A DNA stretch of 64,000 nt from Agrococcus sp. Marseille-P2731 (GCF_900117395.1 NZ_FPEG01000003.1:1240001-1304000); one strand, 5' to 3'; shown: positions 1 to 8,670, counted from the stretch's first letter. Numbers and translations: made by a program. Notes: generated by a model from the sequence alone, not told the origin.

Positions 1-179
1 TGCAGGTCGTCGACATCACGCAGGGCCCGATCGAGCGGATGTTCGGGCTCAAGACCTTGAAGTTCGTCACGGCAGCGGCGACGAGCGCCATCACGATCCC
101 GGGCATGCCCGGCGACACGGCCGAGCAGCTGCGCGATCACCTCGTCGCGGTCTCGGAGTCCCGGCGGGCCGGCCTGTGA
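1..179 (+). CDS. PH domain-containing protein, C-terminal fragment (YdbS-like)
   Basis: Only the last 58 codons of this gene are in the window; the reading frame enters at position 3 and stops with TGA at 177-179. The visible part contains the segment VVDITQGPIERMFGLKTL, typical of the end of a bacterial PH (bPH2/DUF304) domain, where a membrane-bound YdbS-type protein sets the curved sheet against its last helix. The GTG start of the next PH-domain gene overlaps the stop codon by 3 nt, so the two form a translationally coupled pair, the usual YdbS-YdbT arrangement. The function of such pairs outside bacteriocin clusters is poorly known; membrane association is inferred from the family. Confidence 0.75.
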   Translation, partial: QVVDITQGPIERMFGLKTLKFVTAAATSAITIPGMPGDTAEQLRDHLVAVSESRRAGL

Positions 180-2200
180 CCGACCCGCAGCAGCACGGGC
201 AGCCGCCGACGCAGGCTCCGGCCGCCGCTCCGGCCGCCGCGCCCCAGGATGCGCGCGCGAAGGCCGCGGAGCTCGTCGACGGCGAGTGGCACCAGCTGCA
301 CCCCGCGACCCCGCTGCTGCGCGGCGGCCTCGCGCTCATCATCTTCCTGGGCATCCTGGTCTCCACCTTCCGCGACCGCCTGATCGGCATCTTCGTGCCC
401 GACGAGTTCGGCGGCGAGTGGGAGGACGACCCCTTCGGCGACTTCATCGTCGACCAGCTGCTGTGGGTGACGCTCGGCGTCATCGGCCTCGTGCTCGTGC
501 TGATCCTGCTCTTCTGGGTCGCCTGGCGCGTCCACAAGTTCCGCATCACCGGTGACGCTGTCGAGGTGCAGCAGGGCATCTTCGTCAAGAAGCACCGTCG
601 CGCGCCGCTCGCGCGCATCCAGGGCATCAACATCCAGAAGCCCTGGTTCGCCCGGCTGCTCGGCGCCTGCAAGTTCGAGATCCAGCAGGCCGGCAACGAC
701 TCGAACGTCGACCTCAACTACCTGAGCTCGTCGGTGGCGGATGCGCTGCGGTACGAGATCATGGACCGCGCCTCCGGGCGCTCCTCGGCCGACGCGCAGC
801 GCCTGGCAGCCGAGCGCCAGGGCGCCCAGGGCGGCGTGGTCGGCGACATCCTGCGGCCCGACGCCGAGATCTCCCACCTCGCACCCGACTCGCTCGTGCG
901 CATCCCCGTCAAGCGCATCATCGCCTCGTCGCTGCTCGACGGCTGGATCGTCTGGGCTGTGCTCTACCTCGTCGGCACGCTCGTGCTGGTCCTCGTGCTG
1001 CAGCAGTGGTGGGTGGTGTTCTCCCTGCTGCCGGCCGGCATCGCGTTCTTCGCGGCCGGCATCCGGTCGCTCGGCGCGAAGCTGCGCTACTCGATCGCCG
1101 CGACGCCCGACGGCATCCGGCTCGCCTATGGGCTCGCATCCACGACGACCGAGATCCTGCCACCCGGGCGCATCTTCGCGCTGCAGGTCAAGCAGCCGCT
1201 GCTGTGGCGGCCGTTCGGCTGGTGGCAGGTCACCTTCACCCGCGCCGGCAAGACGACGAGCGACGGCTCGGGCCAGGGCGGGCAGAGCCAGCAGATGGCG
1301 AACTACCTGCTGCCGGTCGGCGACGTGCGCGACGTGCGCACGGTGATCTCGCTCGTGCTGCCGGAGCTCGCGCAGTCGCCGCTCGTCGACCAGGGCATGT
1401 TCGGCCAGGCGCCCGACGCCTTCGTCGTCAGCCCGCCGCGCGCCCGCACCTTCCGCTGGTTCTCCGTGCGCCGCAACGGCTTCCACGTGCACGACGCCGC
1501 CTTCCTGCTGCGCCACGGGCGCATCTGGCGCTCGCTGCAGCTGGTGCCGGGCGCTCGCGTGCAGTCGGTCGCGCTGCAGCAGGGCCCGATCTACGGCATG
1601 GCCCGGCTCGCGCGCGTGCAGTTCCACGTGCCCGGCTCGGTGCTCTCGCCGAGCATCGGCGCCCTCGACCAGCGGGATGCCTCGACGCTCTTCGAGCATG
1701 CGATGCGCACCGTCAAGACGGCGATCGATCGGGATGCCTCGGAGTCGTGGGCGTCGGCGCTCTCGCGCAACGCGGTGCTGCAGGCGGCGCCTGCGGTGCA
1801 GGACGGCCTGATGGCGCCGCCTCCGCCGCCGACGCAGCAGCAGGGGCAGCAGCAGTGGCGGGGCCAGCCCGGCCAGCAGCAGTGGCAGGCGCCGCAGGGC
1901 GAGCCGCAGCGGTGGCAGGCGCCGCATGGCCAGCCGCAGCAGTGGCAGCCGCCGCAACCGCCGCAACAGCGGCAGGGCGAGCCGCAGCAGTCGCAGCCGC
2001 CGCAGTGGCAGCCGCCGCAGTGGCAGCCGCCGCAGGGGCAGCCGCCGCAGGGCGACCCTCAGCAGTGGCAGCGGCCGCAGGAGCCGCCGCGTGCCCCCCA
2101 GGCGCCGCAGAGCCCGCCGTCGTTCGGTCAGCAGGCCCCGGGCCAGGCCGACGGGCGCGAGCCCGAGCAAGGCGGCCAGCCGCCGCGCGAGGGCCGGTGA
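176..2200 (+). CDS. PH domain-containing membrane protein (YdbT-like) with Gln/Pro-rich tail
   Basis: A 674-residue protein starting with GTG that overlaps the stop of the upstream PH gene. After a disordered Q/P/A-rich start there are paired hydrophobic segments (about residues 55-70 and 95-120), a bPH2 domain (about 120-200), another membrane pair (about 245-305) followed by a second bPH2 domain, and a third C-terminal PH-like unit near 420-520, the layout of YdbT-type proteins. From about residue 545 the protein turns into a roughly 120-residue low-complexity tail of irregular QQWQPPQ-like units (nucleotides 1830-2190), presumably cytoplasmic and disordered. The role is unknown. It is a paralogue in architecture of the gene at 32494-34068, which sits in a putative bacteriocin locus. 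Confidence 0.8.
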   Translation: MTDPQQHGQPPTQAPAAAPAAAPQDARAKAAELVDGEWHQLHPATPLLRGGLALIIFLGILVSTFRDRLIGIFVPDEFGGEWEDDPFGDFIVDQLLWVTLGVIGLVLVLILLFWVAWRVHKFRITGDAVEVQQGIFVKKHRRAPLARIQGINIQKPWFARLLGACKFEIQQAGNDSNVDLNYLSSSVADALRYEIMDRASGRSSADAQRLAAERQGAQGGVVGDILRPDAEISHLAPDSLVRIPVKRIIASSLLDGWIVWAVLYLVGTLVLVLVLQQWWVVFSLLPAGIAFFAAGIRSLGAKLRYSIAATPDGIRLAYGLASTTTEILPPGRIFALQVKQPLLWRPFGWWQVTFTRAGKTTSDGSGQGGQSQQMANYLLPVGDVRDVRTVISLVLPELAQSPLVDQGMFGQAPDAFVVSPPRARTFRWFSVRRNGFHVHDAAFLLRHGRIWRSLQLVPGARVQSVALQQGPIYGMARLARVQFHVPGSVLSPSIGALDQRDASTLFEHAMRTVKTAIDRDASESWASALSRNAVLQAAPAVQDGLMAPPPPPTQQQGQQQWRGQPGQQQWQAPQGEPQRWQAPHGQPQQWQPPQPPQQRQGEPQQSQPPQWQPPQWQPPQGQPPQGDPQQWQRPQEPPRAPQAPQSPPSFGQQAPGQADGREPEQGGQPPREGR

Positions 2201-2901
2201 AGCCCGGCCGCCTCGGCGTCGGCATCATCGGCGCCGGCCGCGTCGGCCCCGTGCTGGGCGCGGCGCTCGCGGGTGCGGGGCACGCGATCATCGGCATCGA
2301 CGCGATGGGCGAGGACGCCATCGACCGCGCGGAGGCCGTGCTGCCGGGCGTCGAGATCCTCGACGCGCCGACGATCGTCGAGCGCAGCGAGCTCGTGCTG
2401 CTCGCCGTCCCCACGGCCGCGCTGCCCGACCTGGTGGCCGGGCTCGCGGCCACCGGCGCGTGGCAGCCTGGCCAGCTCGTCGTGCACACCGCCGCCGAGC
2501 ACGGCACCGAGGTGCTGCGGCCGGCGCTCGAGCGCGGCGCGATCCCCATCGCCCTGCACCCCGCGATGAGCTTCACCGGCACCTCGCTCGACCTCTCGCG
2601 CCTGCTCGAGGCGACGATCGCCGTCACGGCACCCGGCCCGGTGCTGCCGATCGGCCAGGCGCTCGCGGTCGAGATGGGCGCGGAGCCGATCGTCGTCGAC
2701 GAGGCAGACCGCGCCGCCTATGCCGAGGCGATCGCCGCCGCGCGCGACTTCGCCGACGGCATCGTGGCGCAGGGCATGCGGCAGCTCCACGAGATCGGCG
2801 TCGAGCGCCCCTCGCGGGTGCTCGGCGGCGTCGTCCGCTCGGCCGTCGAGACCGCGCTGGCCCGCTACCCCGACCCGCCGCATCCGCTCTCGACCAGCTA
2901 G
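2197..2901 (+). CDS. DUF2520 Rossmann-fold protein (predicted NAD(P)-dependent oxidoreductase)
   Basis: A 234-residue protein. The GTG start overlaps the TGA of the PH gene by 3 nt, and the start is fixed by the Rossmann strand that follows at once: VGIIGAGRVGPVLGAAL with the GxGxxG nucleotide-binding loop at about residues 10-15. The C-terminal half (HPAMSFTG, then a helical region with EADRAAYAEAIAAARDF) matches the DUF2520 helical domain. This family commonly precedes panC in actinobacteria, as here, and has been proposed to be a ketopantoate-reductase-like enzyme in the pantothenate pathway. That assignment is an inference from context. No other panE-like gene is in the window. Confidence 0.8.
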   Translation: MKPGRLGVGIIGAGRVGPVLGAALAGAGHAIIGIDAMGEDAIDRAEAVLPGVEILDAPTIVERSELVLLAVPTAALPDLVAGLAATGAWQPGQLVVHTAAEHGTEVLRPALERGAIPIALHPAMSFTGTSLDLSRLLEATIAVTAPGPVLPIGQALAVEMGAEPIVVDEADRAAYAEAIAAARDFADGIVAQGMRQLHEIGVERPSRVLGGVVRSAVETALARYPDPPHPLSTS

Positions 2902-3009
2902 CCGGTCGGTCGATGCCCCTGGCGGGCTCGGCGCGCCGGTCGCAGGGTCGGCCTCCGAGCGTGGCGCAGGAGAGCGGCCGAGCGCGCCGACCCGCACCCT
3001 GCGCGCGCT

Positions 3010-3015
3010 TAGGCT
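3010..3015 (+). promoter_or_regulatory. -10 box for leaderless panC
   Basis: TAGGCT ends 6 nt before the GTG at 3022, so transcription would begin at or next to the first base of the start codon. No Shine-Dalgarno sequence is present. This is the clearest example of a pattern repeated at many genes in the window. Confidence 0.6.
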
Positions 3016-3021
3016 GTCGGG

Positions 3022-3882
3022 GTGCCTGCACCCATCCAGACCCTGACGACCATCGAGGCCGTGCGCGAGCTCGTCGGCGGTGCCAGGGCCGCGGGCAGTC
3101 GCATCGCGCTGGTGCCGACCATGGGCGCGCTGCACGAGGGGCACGCAGAGCTCGTGCGCACAGCGGCCGAGCACGCCGACGTGGTGATCTCCTCGGTCTT
3201 CGTCAACCCGATGCAGTTCGGGCCCCACGAGGATCTCGACCGCTACCCGCGCACGCCCGAGGCCGACACCGAGCGGCTCGCGGCGCTCGGCGTCGACGCG
3301 GTCTTCATGCCGGGCGTCGACGAGGTGTTCCCCGACGGCGGGCGATCCGCCACGATCGTCTCCGCCGGCCACCTCGGCACCGTGCTCGAGGGGCGGAGCC
3401 GCCCGGGTCACTACGACGGCGTGCTCACCGTCGTCACGAAGCTCTTCTCGATCGTGGCGCCGGATGTCGCCGCGTTCGGCGAGAAGGACGCGCAGCAGCT
3501 CTTCCTCGTGCGCCGCATGGTGCGCGACCTGAACCTGCCGGTGGAGATCCTCGGCGTGCCCACGGTGCGGGAGCTCGACGGCCTCGCGCTCTCGAGCCGC
3601 AACGCCATGCTCACGGCGGGCGAGCGACGCGACGCCCTCGCGCTCTCGCGCGCGCTGGAGGCGGCGGGCTCGGCCGCCGACCGCGGCGTCGAGTCGATGC
3701 TCGCGGCAGCGCAGTCGGTCTTCCAGTCGGACACCGGGGTGCAGCTCGACTACCTCGCCATCGTCGACCCGCGCACCTTCGCCTTCGCGAGCGATGCGCA
3801 CCACGGCCCCGTGCAGGTGCTCGTGGCAGCCCGCGTGGGCGCTGTGCGACTGATCGACAACGCCGTCTTCTCGATCCCCTGA
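3022..3882 (+). CDS. panC: Pantothenate synthetase
   Basis: A 286-residue protein that condenses pantoate and beta-alanine with ATP to give pantothenate, the last step before coenzyme A synthesis; cytosolic. The class signatures are all present: PTMGALHEGH near residues 32-41 with the HxGH nucleotide-binding motif at 38-41, FVNPMQFGPHEDLDRYPRT, EKDAQQLFLVRRM and the KMSKS-like LSSRNAMLT near 190-197. Length is normal for the family. GTG 3022 is chosen because PanC begins only a few residues before the conserved core and a TAGGCT -10 box sits 6 nt upstream, implying a leaderless transcript. The preceding DUF2520 gene is a frequent partner, but the 120-nt gap and the separate promoter suggest independent expression. 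Confidence 0.95.
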   Translation: MPAPIQTLTTIEAVRELVGGARAAGSRIALVPTMGALHEGHAELVRTAAEHADVVISSVFVNPMQFGPHEDLDRYPRTPEADTERLAALGVDAVFMPGVDEVFPDGGRSATIVSAGHLGTVLEGRSRPGHYDGVLTVVTKLFSIVAPDVAAFGEKDAQQLFLVRRMVRDLNLPVEILGVPTVRELDGLALSSRNAMLTAGERRDALALSRALEAAGSAADRGVESMLAAAQSVFQSDTGVQLDYLAIVDPRTFAFASDAHHGPVQVLVAARVGAVRLIDNAVFSIP

Positions 3883-3926
3883 TCGCCTGCACGAGGTGCG
3901 CCTCGGGGCGGATGCGCGAGCGCCGG

Positions 3927-3932
3927 TAGGAT
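3927..3932 (+). promoter_or_regulatory. -10 box for leaderless lysS
   Basis: TAGGAT ends 8 nt before GTG 3941; no ribosome binding site is visible, and this -10 box decides the start against the in-frame codon at 3896. Confidence 0.55.
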
Positions 3933-3940
3933 CGGACGTC

Positions 3941-5707
3941 GTGACCGAGACGCCTGACGACAGCCCCGCCCAGCACACGACCGACCAGGCCGAGACCGTG
4001 CAGGCTCGGGCCGACTGGGTCTCGCGGCTCGCCGACGACGTGATCGCCGAGGCTGCGCGCCGCGGGACGAAGCCGGTCGCCGCATCCGGCATCTCGCCCT
4101 CCGGGCCCGTGCACCTGGGCAACTTCCGCGAGGTGATGAGCCCGCACCTCGTGATCGACGAGATCCAGCGCCGCGGCATCGAGGCCGAGCACATCTTCAG
4201 CTGGGATGACTACGACCGGTTCCGCAAGGTGCCGGCAGGCATCGAGGGCGTCGATGCGTCGTGGAGCGAGCACATCGGCAAGCCGCTCACGAGCGTGCCG
4301 GCCCCTCCTGGCAGCGAGCACGACTCGTGGGCCGCGCACTTCCGCAGCGCTGCCGAGGCGGGCTTCGCCGAGGCGGGCGTGCGGTACCGCGGCATCAGCC
4401 AGACCGAGCAGTACGCGGCGGGCACCTACACCGAGCAGATCCTGCACGCCATGCGCCACCGCCGCGAGATCGACGCGATCCTCGCGCAGTACCGCACGCT
4501 GCCCGCCGCCAAGGATGAGGACGAGGCGCTGCAGCGGGCGCTCGACGCCTCCTCCGGCGCCGCGAGCGACGACGACGGCTCCGGCGGCGCCGAGTACTAC
4601 CCCTACAAGCCCTACTGCACGGCCTGCGGCAAGGACCTCACGACCATCGAGGCCTACGACGACGAGTCGACCGAGATGACCTACTCGTGCCAGTGCGGCC
4701 ACCGCGAGACGGTGCTGCTGCGTGAGTTCCGCTCCGGCAAGCTCGTCTGGAAGGTCGACTGGCCGATGCGCTGGGCGCACGAGCGCGTGGTGTTCGAGCC
4801 CTCGGGCGTCGACCACCAGAGCCCGGGCTCGTCGTTCCAGGTGGGCCTGCAGCTCGCGCCCGTCTTCGGCTGGGAGCGCCCGCTCGGCCCGATGTACGCC
4901 TTCGTCGGCTTCGGCGGCGTCGCCAAGATGTCGTCGTCGCGCGGCGGTGCGCCGACGCCCTCCGATGCCCTCGCCGTGATGGAGGCGCCGGTGCTGCGCT
5001 GGCTCTACGCCCGCCGTCGCATGAACCAGTCGTTCGACGTCGCCTTCGGCTCCGAGCTGCAGCGCACCTACGACGAGTGGGATGCGCTGCTGCGGAAGGC
5101 TGCGGCCGGCACCGCCGGCGAGGCGGAGATCGCCGCCCTTGAGCGCGCCACCTCGACGGCGAACGGCCCGCTGCCCGAGACCCCCCGCCGCGTCGCCTAC
5201 CGCACCCTCGCATCCGTCGTCGACATCACGTTCGGCGACGAGGAGCAGATCGTGCGGATCCTGGGCGGGCTGGACGCCGACGACCCGATCACCGACCTCG
5301 ACGCGCTTCGGCCGCGGCTCGACCGGGTCGAGGCGTGGGTCGCGACCCACATGCCCGCCGAAGAGCACACCGCGGTGCGCGAGCAGGCGGATCGCGAGGC
5401 GCTCGACGCGCTCACCGAGGCCGAGCGCGAGGGGATCGCGCTGCTGCTCGACGGCGGGCAGGGGCTGCCGCCGATCGAGGAGGCGTGGACCCTCGATGGC
5501 CTGACCTTCCAGGTCTACGGCGTCGCGAAGGTGCAGCGCGGGCTCGAGCCCGGCGCGATGGTGAAGGGTGACAAGGAGCTCTCCGCGGCCCAGCGGGCGT
5601 TCTTCGCGCTGCTCTACCGACTGCTCGTCGGCCGCGAGACCGGACCCCGCATCCCGACCCTGCTGCTCGCCATCGGGCGCGAGCGGGTGCGCGAGCTGCT
5701 GACCTGA
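3941..5707 (+). CDS. lysS: Class I lysyl-tRNA synthetase
   Basis: A 588-residue class I (archaeal/LysK-type) enzyme that charges tRNA-Lys. The class I signatures are explicit: SPSGPVHLGNF with the HIGH-like HLGN at residues 58-61 and KMSSSRGG starting at residue 329. A four-cysteine zinc site lies around residue 226 (CTACGKD) and CQCGH shortly after. It is not the class II LysRS found in most bacteria; the class I form is known from archaea, spirochaetes and a subset of proteobacteria and actinobacteria. The C-terminal third is the helical anticodon-binding part. The start at GTG 3941 rests on the -10 box at 3927. No class II lysS is visible in this window. Confidence 0.93.
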   Translation: MTETPDDSPAQHTTDQAETVQARADWVSRLADDVIAEAARRGTKPVAASGISPSGPVHLGNFREVMSPHLVIDEIQRRGIEAEHIFSWDDYDRFRKVPAGIEGVDASWSEHIGKPLTSVPAPPGSEHDSWAAHFRSAAEAGFAEAGVRYRGISQTEQYAAGTYTEQILHAMRHRREIDAILAQYRTLPAAKDEDEALQRALDASSGAASDDDGSGGAEYYPYKPYCTACGKDLTTIEAYDDESTEMTYSCQCGHRETVLLREFRSGKLVWKVDWPMRWAHERVVFEPSGVDHQSPGSSFQVGLQLAPVFGWERPLGPMYAFVGFGGVAKMSSSRGGAPTPSDALAVMEAPVLRWLYARRRMNQSFDVAFGSELQRTYDEWDALLRKAAAGTAGEAEIAALERATSTANGPLPETPRRVAYRTLASVVDITFGDEEQIVRILGGLDADDPITDLDALRPRLDRVEAWVATHMPAEEHTAVREQADREALDALTEAEREGIALLLDGGQGLPPIEEAWTLDGLTFQVYGVAKVQRGLEPGAMVKGDKELSAAQRAFFALLYRLLVGRETGPRIPTLLLAIGRERVRELLT

Positions 5708-5716
5708 GGCGCCCGG

Positions 5717-5722
5717 TAGGCT
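5717..5722 (+). promoter_or_regulatory. -10 box for leaderless small membrane protein gene
   Basis: TAGGCT ends 6 nt before ATG 5729; there is no Shine-Dalgarno sequence. Confidence 0.5.
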
Positions 5723-5728
5723 GGTCCC

Positions 5729-5998
5729 ATGCCTGAGAGCTGGTGGGGGAACGCGATCTTCTCGTTGATCCCGACGATCGTGCTCGGCCTCATCTTCTGG
5801 ATGGTGCTGCGCGCGATCATCCGCGGCGACCGCACCGCCCGCCGCGAGTACGACCGCGTCGAGGCTGAGGAGCGCGCCAAGCTCGGCCTGCCGCCGAAGG
5901 GCGCAGCGCCTGCCGCGCCGGCCGCCGCCGCGCCCTCGGAGCCTGCGCGCGACACACCGGGCAGCGCGCCAGCTCCGGGGGAGCGCACCTCCGCCTGA
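5729..5998 (+). CDS. Small single-span membrane protein, hypothetical
   Basis: An 89-residue protein with one membrane segment near residues 10-30 (SLIPTIVLGLIFWMVLRAII), a charged cytoplasmic-looking helix (RREYDRVEAEERAKLGL) and an Ala/Pro-rich disordered tail. It follows lysS by only 21 nt but has its own TAGGCT box 6 nt before the ATG. No function is recognised. Short membrane proteins of this shape are common next to lysS in related genomes, which supports it being a real gene. Confidence 0.7.
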   Translation: MPESWWGNAIFSLIPTIVLGLIFWMVLRAIIRGDRTARREYDRVEAEERAKLGLPPKGAAPAAPAAAAPSEPARDTPGSAPAPGERTSA

Positions 5999-6043
5999 CC
6001 GCTCTGGCGCGTGCCGGCGTGAGCCGCGCGGTGCGCGCTGCGC

Positions 6044-7438
6044 TCAGGGAGCGGGCGTCGTCGTCTCCGCGTGCGGTCCCTGCTGCTGCGGCCCGGGCTG
6101 CTGGGGCGGCGCGAGCATGTCTGCGGCCGCCGAGCCATCGGTGAAGCGCTGCACCTTCGGCATCGTGAAGTGCACCGCGGCGTAGGCGAGACCGAGCGCC
6201 GCCGCCGTGATCGCGGTCGAGATCCAGTCCTCACCCGCGACCGGCTGGCCGGAGAACGCCGACGTGCCGGTCAGTGCGAGCGGCACCATGATGAACACGT
6301 TGTTCGCGGCGTGCAGCACCGACGCGGCCTCGAGGCCACCGGTGCGGTAGGTGAGCATCGAGCACGCGAAGCCGACGAGCGAGAGCTGCAGCGTCGCGGC
6401 GATCGACGGATGCGCGTGCATCGCGCCGAACAGGAGGCCGGTGGCGACGCCGGTCCAGACCGCGTTGCCGAAGCGGCCGGTCAGCACCCAGGGGCCGACG
6501 GCCGCCGCGACGAGCGCGAGCATCGACAGCCACCAGGTGGCCGGCTGCAGCACCACCACCAGCAGCGACGGGAAGAGCATCACGAGCGCTGGCACGTAGC
6601 GGTGCAGCTGCCAACCGCCCATGAGCTGCGGCAGCAGGCCTCGGAACGTGAACTCCTCGCCAGCGGACTGCAGGGGCGTCGTGAGCAGCACCGCGATGAC
6701 GAGGCCCCAGCTCGGGTTCCACTGCCACTCGATGGAGCGATCCATCGACAGCGACAGGCCGATGTAGATCGCGAAGATCGGCAGGATGACGAATGCCGAT
6801 CGGGCGACGACGCTCCAGCGCCACCGGCCGATGACGCTCGAGGCGAAGCCCGCCGCGCGCATGCCGAAGGCCGCCATGGCAACGATGGCACCCGGGATCA
6901 TCGCTGCCCAGGCCATGTTCACCGCTGCCATGCCCAGCGGCGTGCCGATCACGGTCTCGATGAGCCGGTTCGTGATCTCCTGCTGATCGAGCGAGAGGTC
7001 CGTGGGGTCGACCGTCGCGAGGAAGTCGGCCATGCCGGGCAGCAGCAGGACGAGCGAGAGGATCTGCCCCCCGAAGAAGAAGCCGATCGCGATCGCCCAG
7101 GCGATGAACCAGCGACCGACGCGCCGCTCGAGCGGCTGGAAGGCCATGGCGAAGGGGCGCCCGGACATCGGCAGCGCCGCAGGCAGCAGCGCGGGCTTCG
7201 TCGGCGATGCTGGCGGGAACCCGAGGGGCTGCTGCCCGTGCTGCTGCTGCCCGTACTGCGGCTGCGCGTACAGCTGCTGCCCGTACTGCGGCTGCTGCCC
7301 GTACTGCGGTTGCTGCCCGTACTGCGGCGTCGACGCCACCTGCGGCGCACCGTAGTACTGCCCGTACTGCGGCCGCCCCTCCTGCGGGGGCTGCTGCGAG
7401 CCGTGCTGGTTCCAGGACTGGCTGGGCTGATCGGTCAC
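6044..7438 (-). CDS. CPBP family intramembrane metalloprotease
   Basis: A 464-residue polytopic membrane protein of the CPBP (CAAX protease/ABI) family. The three glutamate/histidine motifs of the active site are seen: GEEFTFRG with EExxxR at residues 261-266, FGAMHAHP with His 341, and LHAANNVF with HxxxN near 373-377. The first 75 residues are a disordered Q/Y/G-rich region made of YGQQPQ-like repeats, absent from minimal family members. GTG 7438 is preceded by GAGGAG. It lies 30 nt downstream of an XRE regulator on the same strand and may be co-transcribed with it. Substrates are unknown; relatives process prenylated or membrane proteins, and some give self-immunity to bacteriocins. Confidence 0.88.
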   Translation of the reverse strand: MTDQPSQSWNQHGSQQPPQEGRPQYGQYYGAPQVASTPQYGQQPQYGQQPQYGQQLYAQPQYGQQQHGQQPLGFPPASPTKPALLPAALPMSGRPFAMAFQPLERRVGRWFIAWAIAIGFFFGGQILSLVLLLPGMADFLATVDPTDLSLDQQEITNRLIETVIGTPLGMAAVNMAWAAMIPGAIVAMAAFGMRAAGFASSVIGRWRWSVVARSAFVILPIFAIYIGLSLSMDRSIEWQWNPSWGLVIAVLLTTPLQSAGEEFTFRGLLPQLMGGWQLHRYVPALVMLFPSLLVVVLQPATWWLSMLALVAAAVGPWVLTGRFGNAVWTGVATGLLFGAMHAHPSIAATLQLSLVGFACSMLTYRTGGLEAASVLHAANNVFIMVPLALTGTSAFSGQPVAGEDWISTAITAAALGLAYAAVHFTMPKVQRFTDGSAAADMLAPPQQPGPQQQGPHAETTTPAP

Positions 7439-7468
7439 CGTGCTCCTCGTCGCGTCTGCCCTCGCAGG

Positions 7469-7717
7469 CTACCGATCCGAGTTCTGCGTTCCGTGAGCGG
7501 TGACCGTGAACAGCTCGCCGGGCTGGCACTCGAGGGCGTCGCACAGCGCGATGAGGGTGGAGAACCGGATCGCCTTCGCGCGATCGTTCTTCAGCACCGA
7601 GAGGTTCACGAGGCTGACGCCGACGGCGTCGGCGAGCGCCGTCAGCGTCATGCCGCGCTCGCTGAGCAGCTCGTCGAGCCTGCAGTGCAGGCGGGAGAGA
7701 TCCTCCTCGGCGGGCAC
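7469..7717 (-). CDS. XRE-family transcriptional regulator (YozG-like)
   Basis: An 82-residue protein that is almost entirely a helix-turn-helix domain of the short Xre/YozG type: LDELLSERGMTLTALADAVG leads into VSLVNLSVLKNDRAKAIRF (recognition helix), ending in LCDALECQPGELF. Its GTG start directly follows the TAG of the DUF2975 gene with no gap, so translation is coupled. YozG-type regulators are habitually paired with DUF2975 membrane proteins, as here. The large palindrome at 8461-8491 upstream of the pair is the obvious candidate operator, by inference. Confidence 0.87.
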   Translation of the reverse strand: MPAEEDLSRLHCRLDELLSERGMTLTALADAVGVSLVNLSVLKNDRAKAIRFSTLIALCDALECQPGELFTVTAHGTQNSDR

Positions 7718-8443
7718 CTACACCAGCCCCTCGGTGTCGCGCTGGAGCGCCTGCCCGCGTCGGAGCAGCGTGGCGAGCGCCGCGAGCGCCAAGCCGGCGC
7801 CGATGGGCCAGAACGGGAAGGTGATCAGGAGCGCAGGCTGCGGCAGCAGCGCCGACAGGTCCTCCGGGCTCGTCCAGCCGGTCACCGCCAGCAGCTCCTG
7901 CGCGGCCATGCTGCCGGCGGTGTCGCCCAGCACCTGGGCGCACGTGCCGCCGAGCGCGACAGCGCCCGCGACGAACATCGTCAGGCGCGCGAGCACCGGG
8001 GCGAAGGGGCGGCCTGCCCGCAGCTGCGCGCAGGTGATGGCCACGAGCGTCGCCACCGTCCCCGGCACGAGCCATGCCACGGCCTGCGAGATCCCCCAGC
8101 AGACCCGGGCACCCATGCTGAGCCCCGCTGCCACGATCTCGGCTGTCCGGAATCCGCCGCCCACGCGCGTCGCGGACGGGCCCTGGATCTCGGCGCCGGC
8201 GGGCAGCACCGGCCAGTAGTCCTGCACGGGGATCGAGATCGGCACCGACGGCGCCAGCAGGCTCGACAGCAGTGCCACGACGCCGCCCACCGCGGCGATG
8301 ACCGCAGTGATGACCGCGAGGGTGAGCGCCGTCGTCACGACCGCGCTGTCGCTCCCACGTCGGGTCGCGCGCGCCGCGGCCACGGCGAGGGCGATGGCCC
8401 CCAGCAGCAGGGCGATCGCGGTGAGCATCCACCAAGGTGTCAT
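7718..8443 (-). CDS. DUF2975 domain-containing membrane protein
   Basis: A 241-residue protein with four hydrophobic segments: near residues 3-25, 38-65, 115-140 and 205-230, plus a loop between the first pair and the second that carries the GGGFRTAEIV segment. This is the DUF2975 pattern. The start is ATG 8443, the first Met after a GAGAGGA Shine-Dalgarno, rather than an upstream in-frame codon at 8578, which would run through the palindrome. The gene is immediately followed by its XRE partner. The function of DUF2975/YozG pairs is not established; a membrane-linked sensing or stress role is plausible. Confidence 0.78.
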   Translation of the reverse strand: MTPWWMLTAIALLLGAIALAVAAARATRRGSDSAVVTTALTLAVITAVIAAVGGVVALLSSLLAPSVPISIPVQDYWPVLPAGAEIQGPSATRVGGGFRTAEIVAAGLSMGARVCWGISQAVAWLVPGTVATLVAITCAQLRAGRPFAPVLARLTMFVAGAVALGGTCAQVLGDTAGSMAAQELLAVTGWTSPEDLSALLPQPALLITFPFWPIGAGLALAALATLLRRGQALQRDTEGLV

Positions 8444-8460
8444 GCGAGGTCCTCTCGATT

Positions 8461-8491
8461 TATCGATCATCGTTGTTATCGATGGTCGATA
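8461..8491. promoter_or_regulatory. Large palindromic operator candidate
   Basis: The arms TATCGATCATCG (8461-8472) and CGATGGTCGATA (8480-8491) form an inverted repeat of 12 bp with one mismatch and a 7-nt spacer. It is strikingly AT-rich for this genome. It lies 18 bp upstream of the DUF2975-XRE genes (minus strand) and about 180 bp upstream of clpC (plus strand). It also contains TATCGA/GATAAT sequences usable as -10 elements. The XRE protein encoded at 7469-7717 is the likeliest ligand. Confidence 0.55.
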
Positions 8492-8639
8492 ATGTCGCAC
8501 GTATGCGGGCGGAGTGCAACCGCGTGCCGCGCGCGCGATGCCGAGCGCACGGCATCCGGCGGACCGGGCGCGTGCCACCGCTGGCGCATCGTCGTCGCGC
8601 CGACAGCGAACACCCGCACGTCACCCCCGAGCGCGCGGC

Positions 8640-8645
8640 TACGCT
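8640..8645 (+). promoter_or_regulatory. Putative -10 box of clpC
   Basis: TACGCT lies 25 nt before the clpC ATG; unlike its leaderless neighbours, clpC then has a short leader with the Shine-Dalgarno AAGGGAGG. No CIRCE, HspR or clear ClgR site was found. Confidence 0.35.
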
Positions 8646-8670
8646 CGACAATCAAGGAAGGGAGGCAGCG

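Noticed and set aside
2902..3021. Riboswitch or attenuator upstream of panC
   Set aside because: The -10 box lies 6 nt before the start codon, so there is no leader to hold one; no conserved riboswitch motif was seen.
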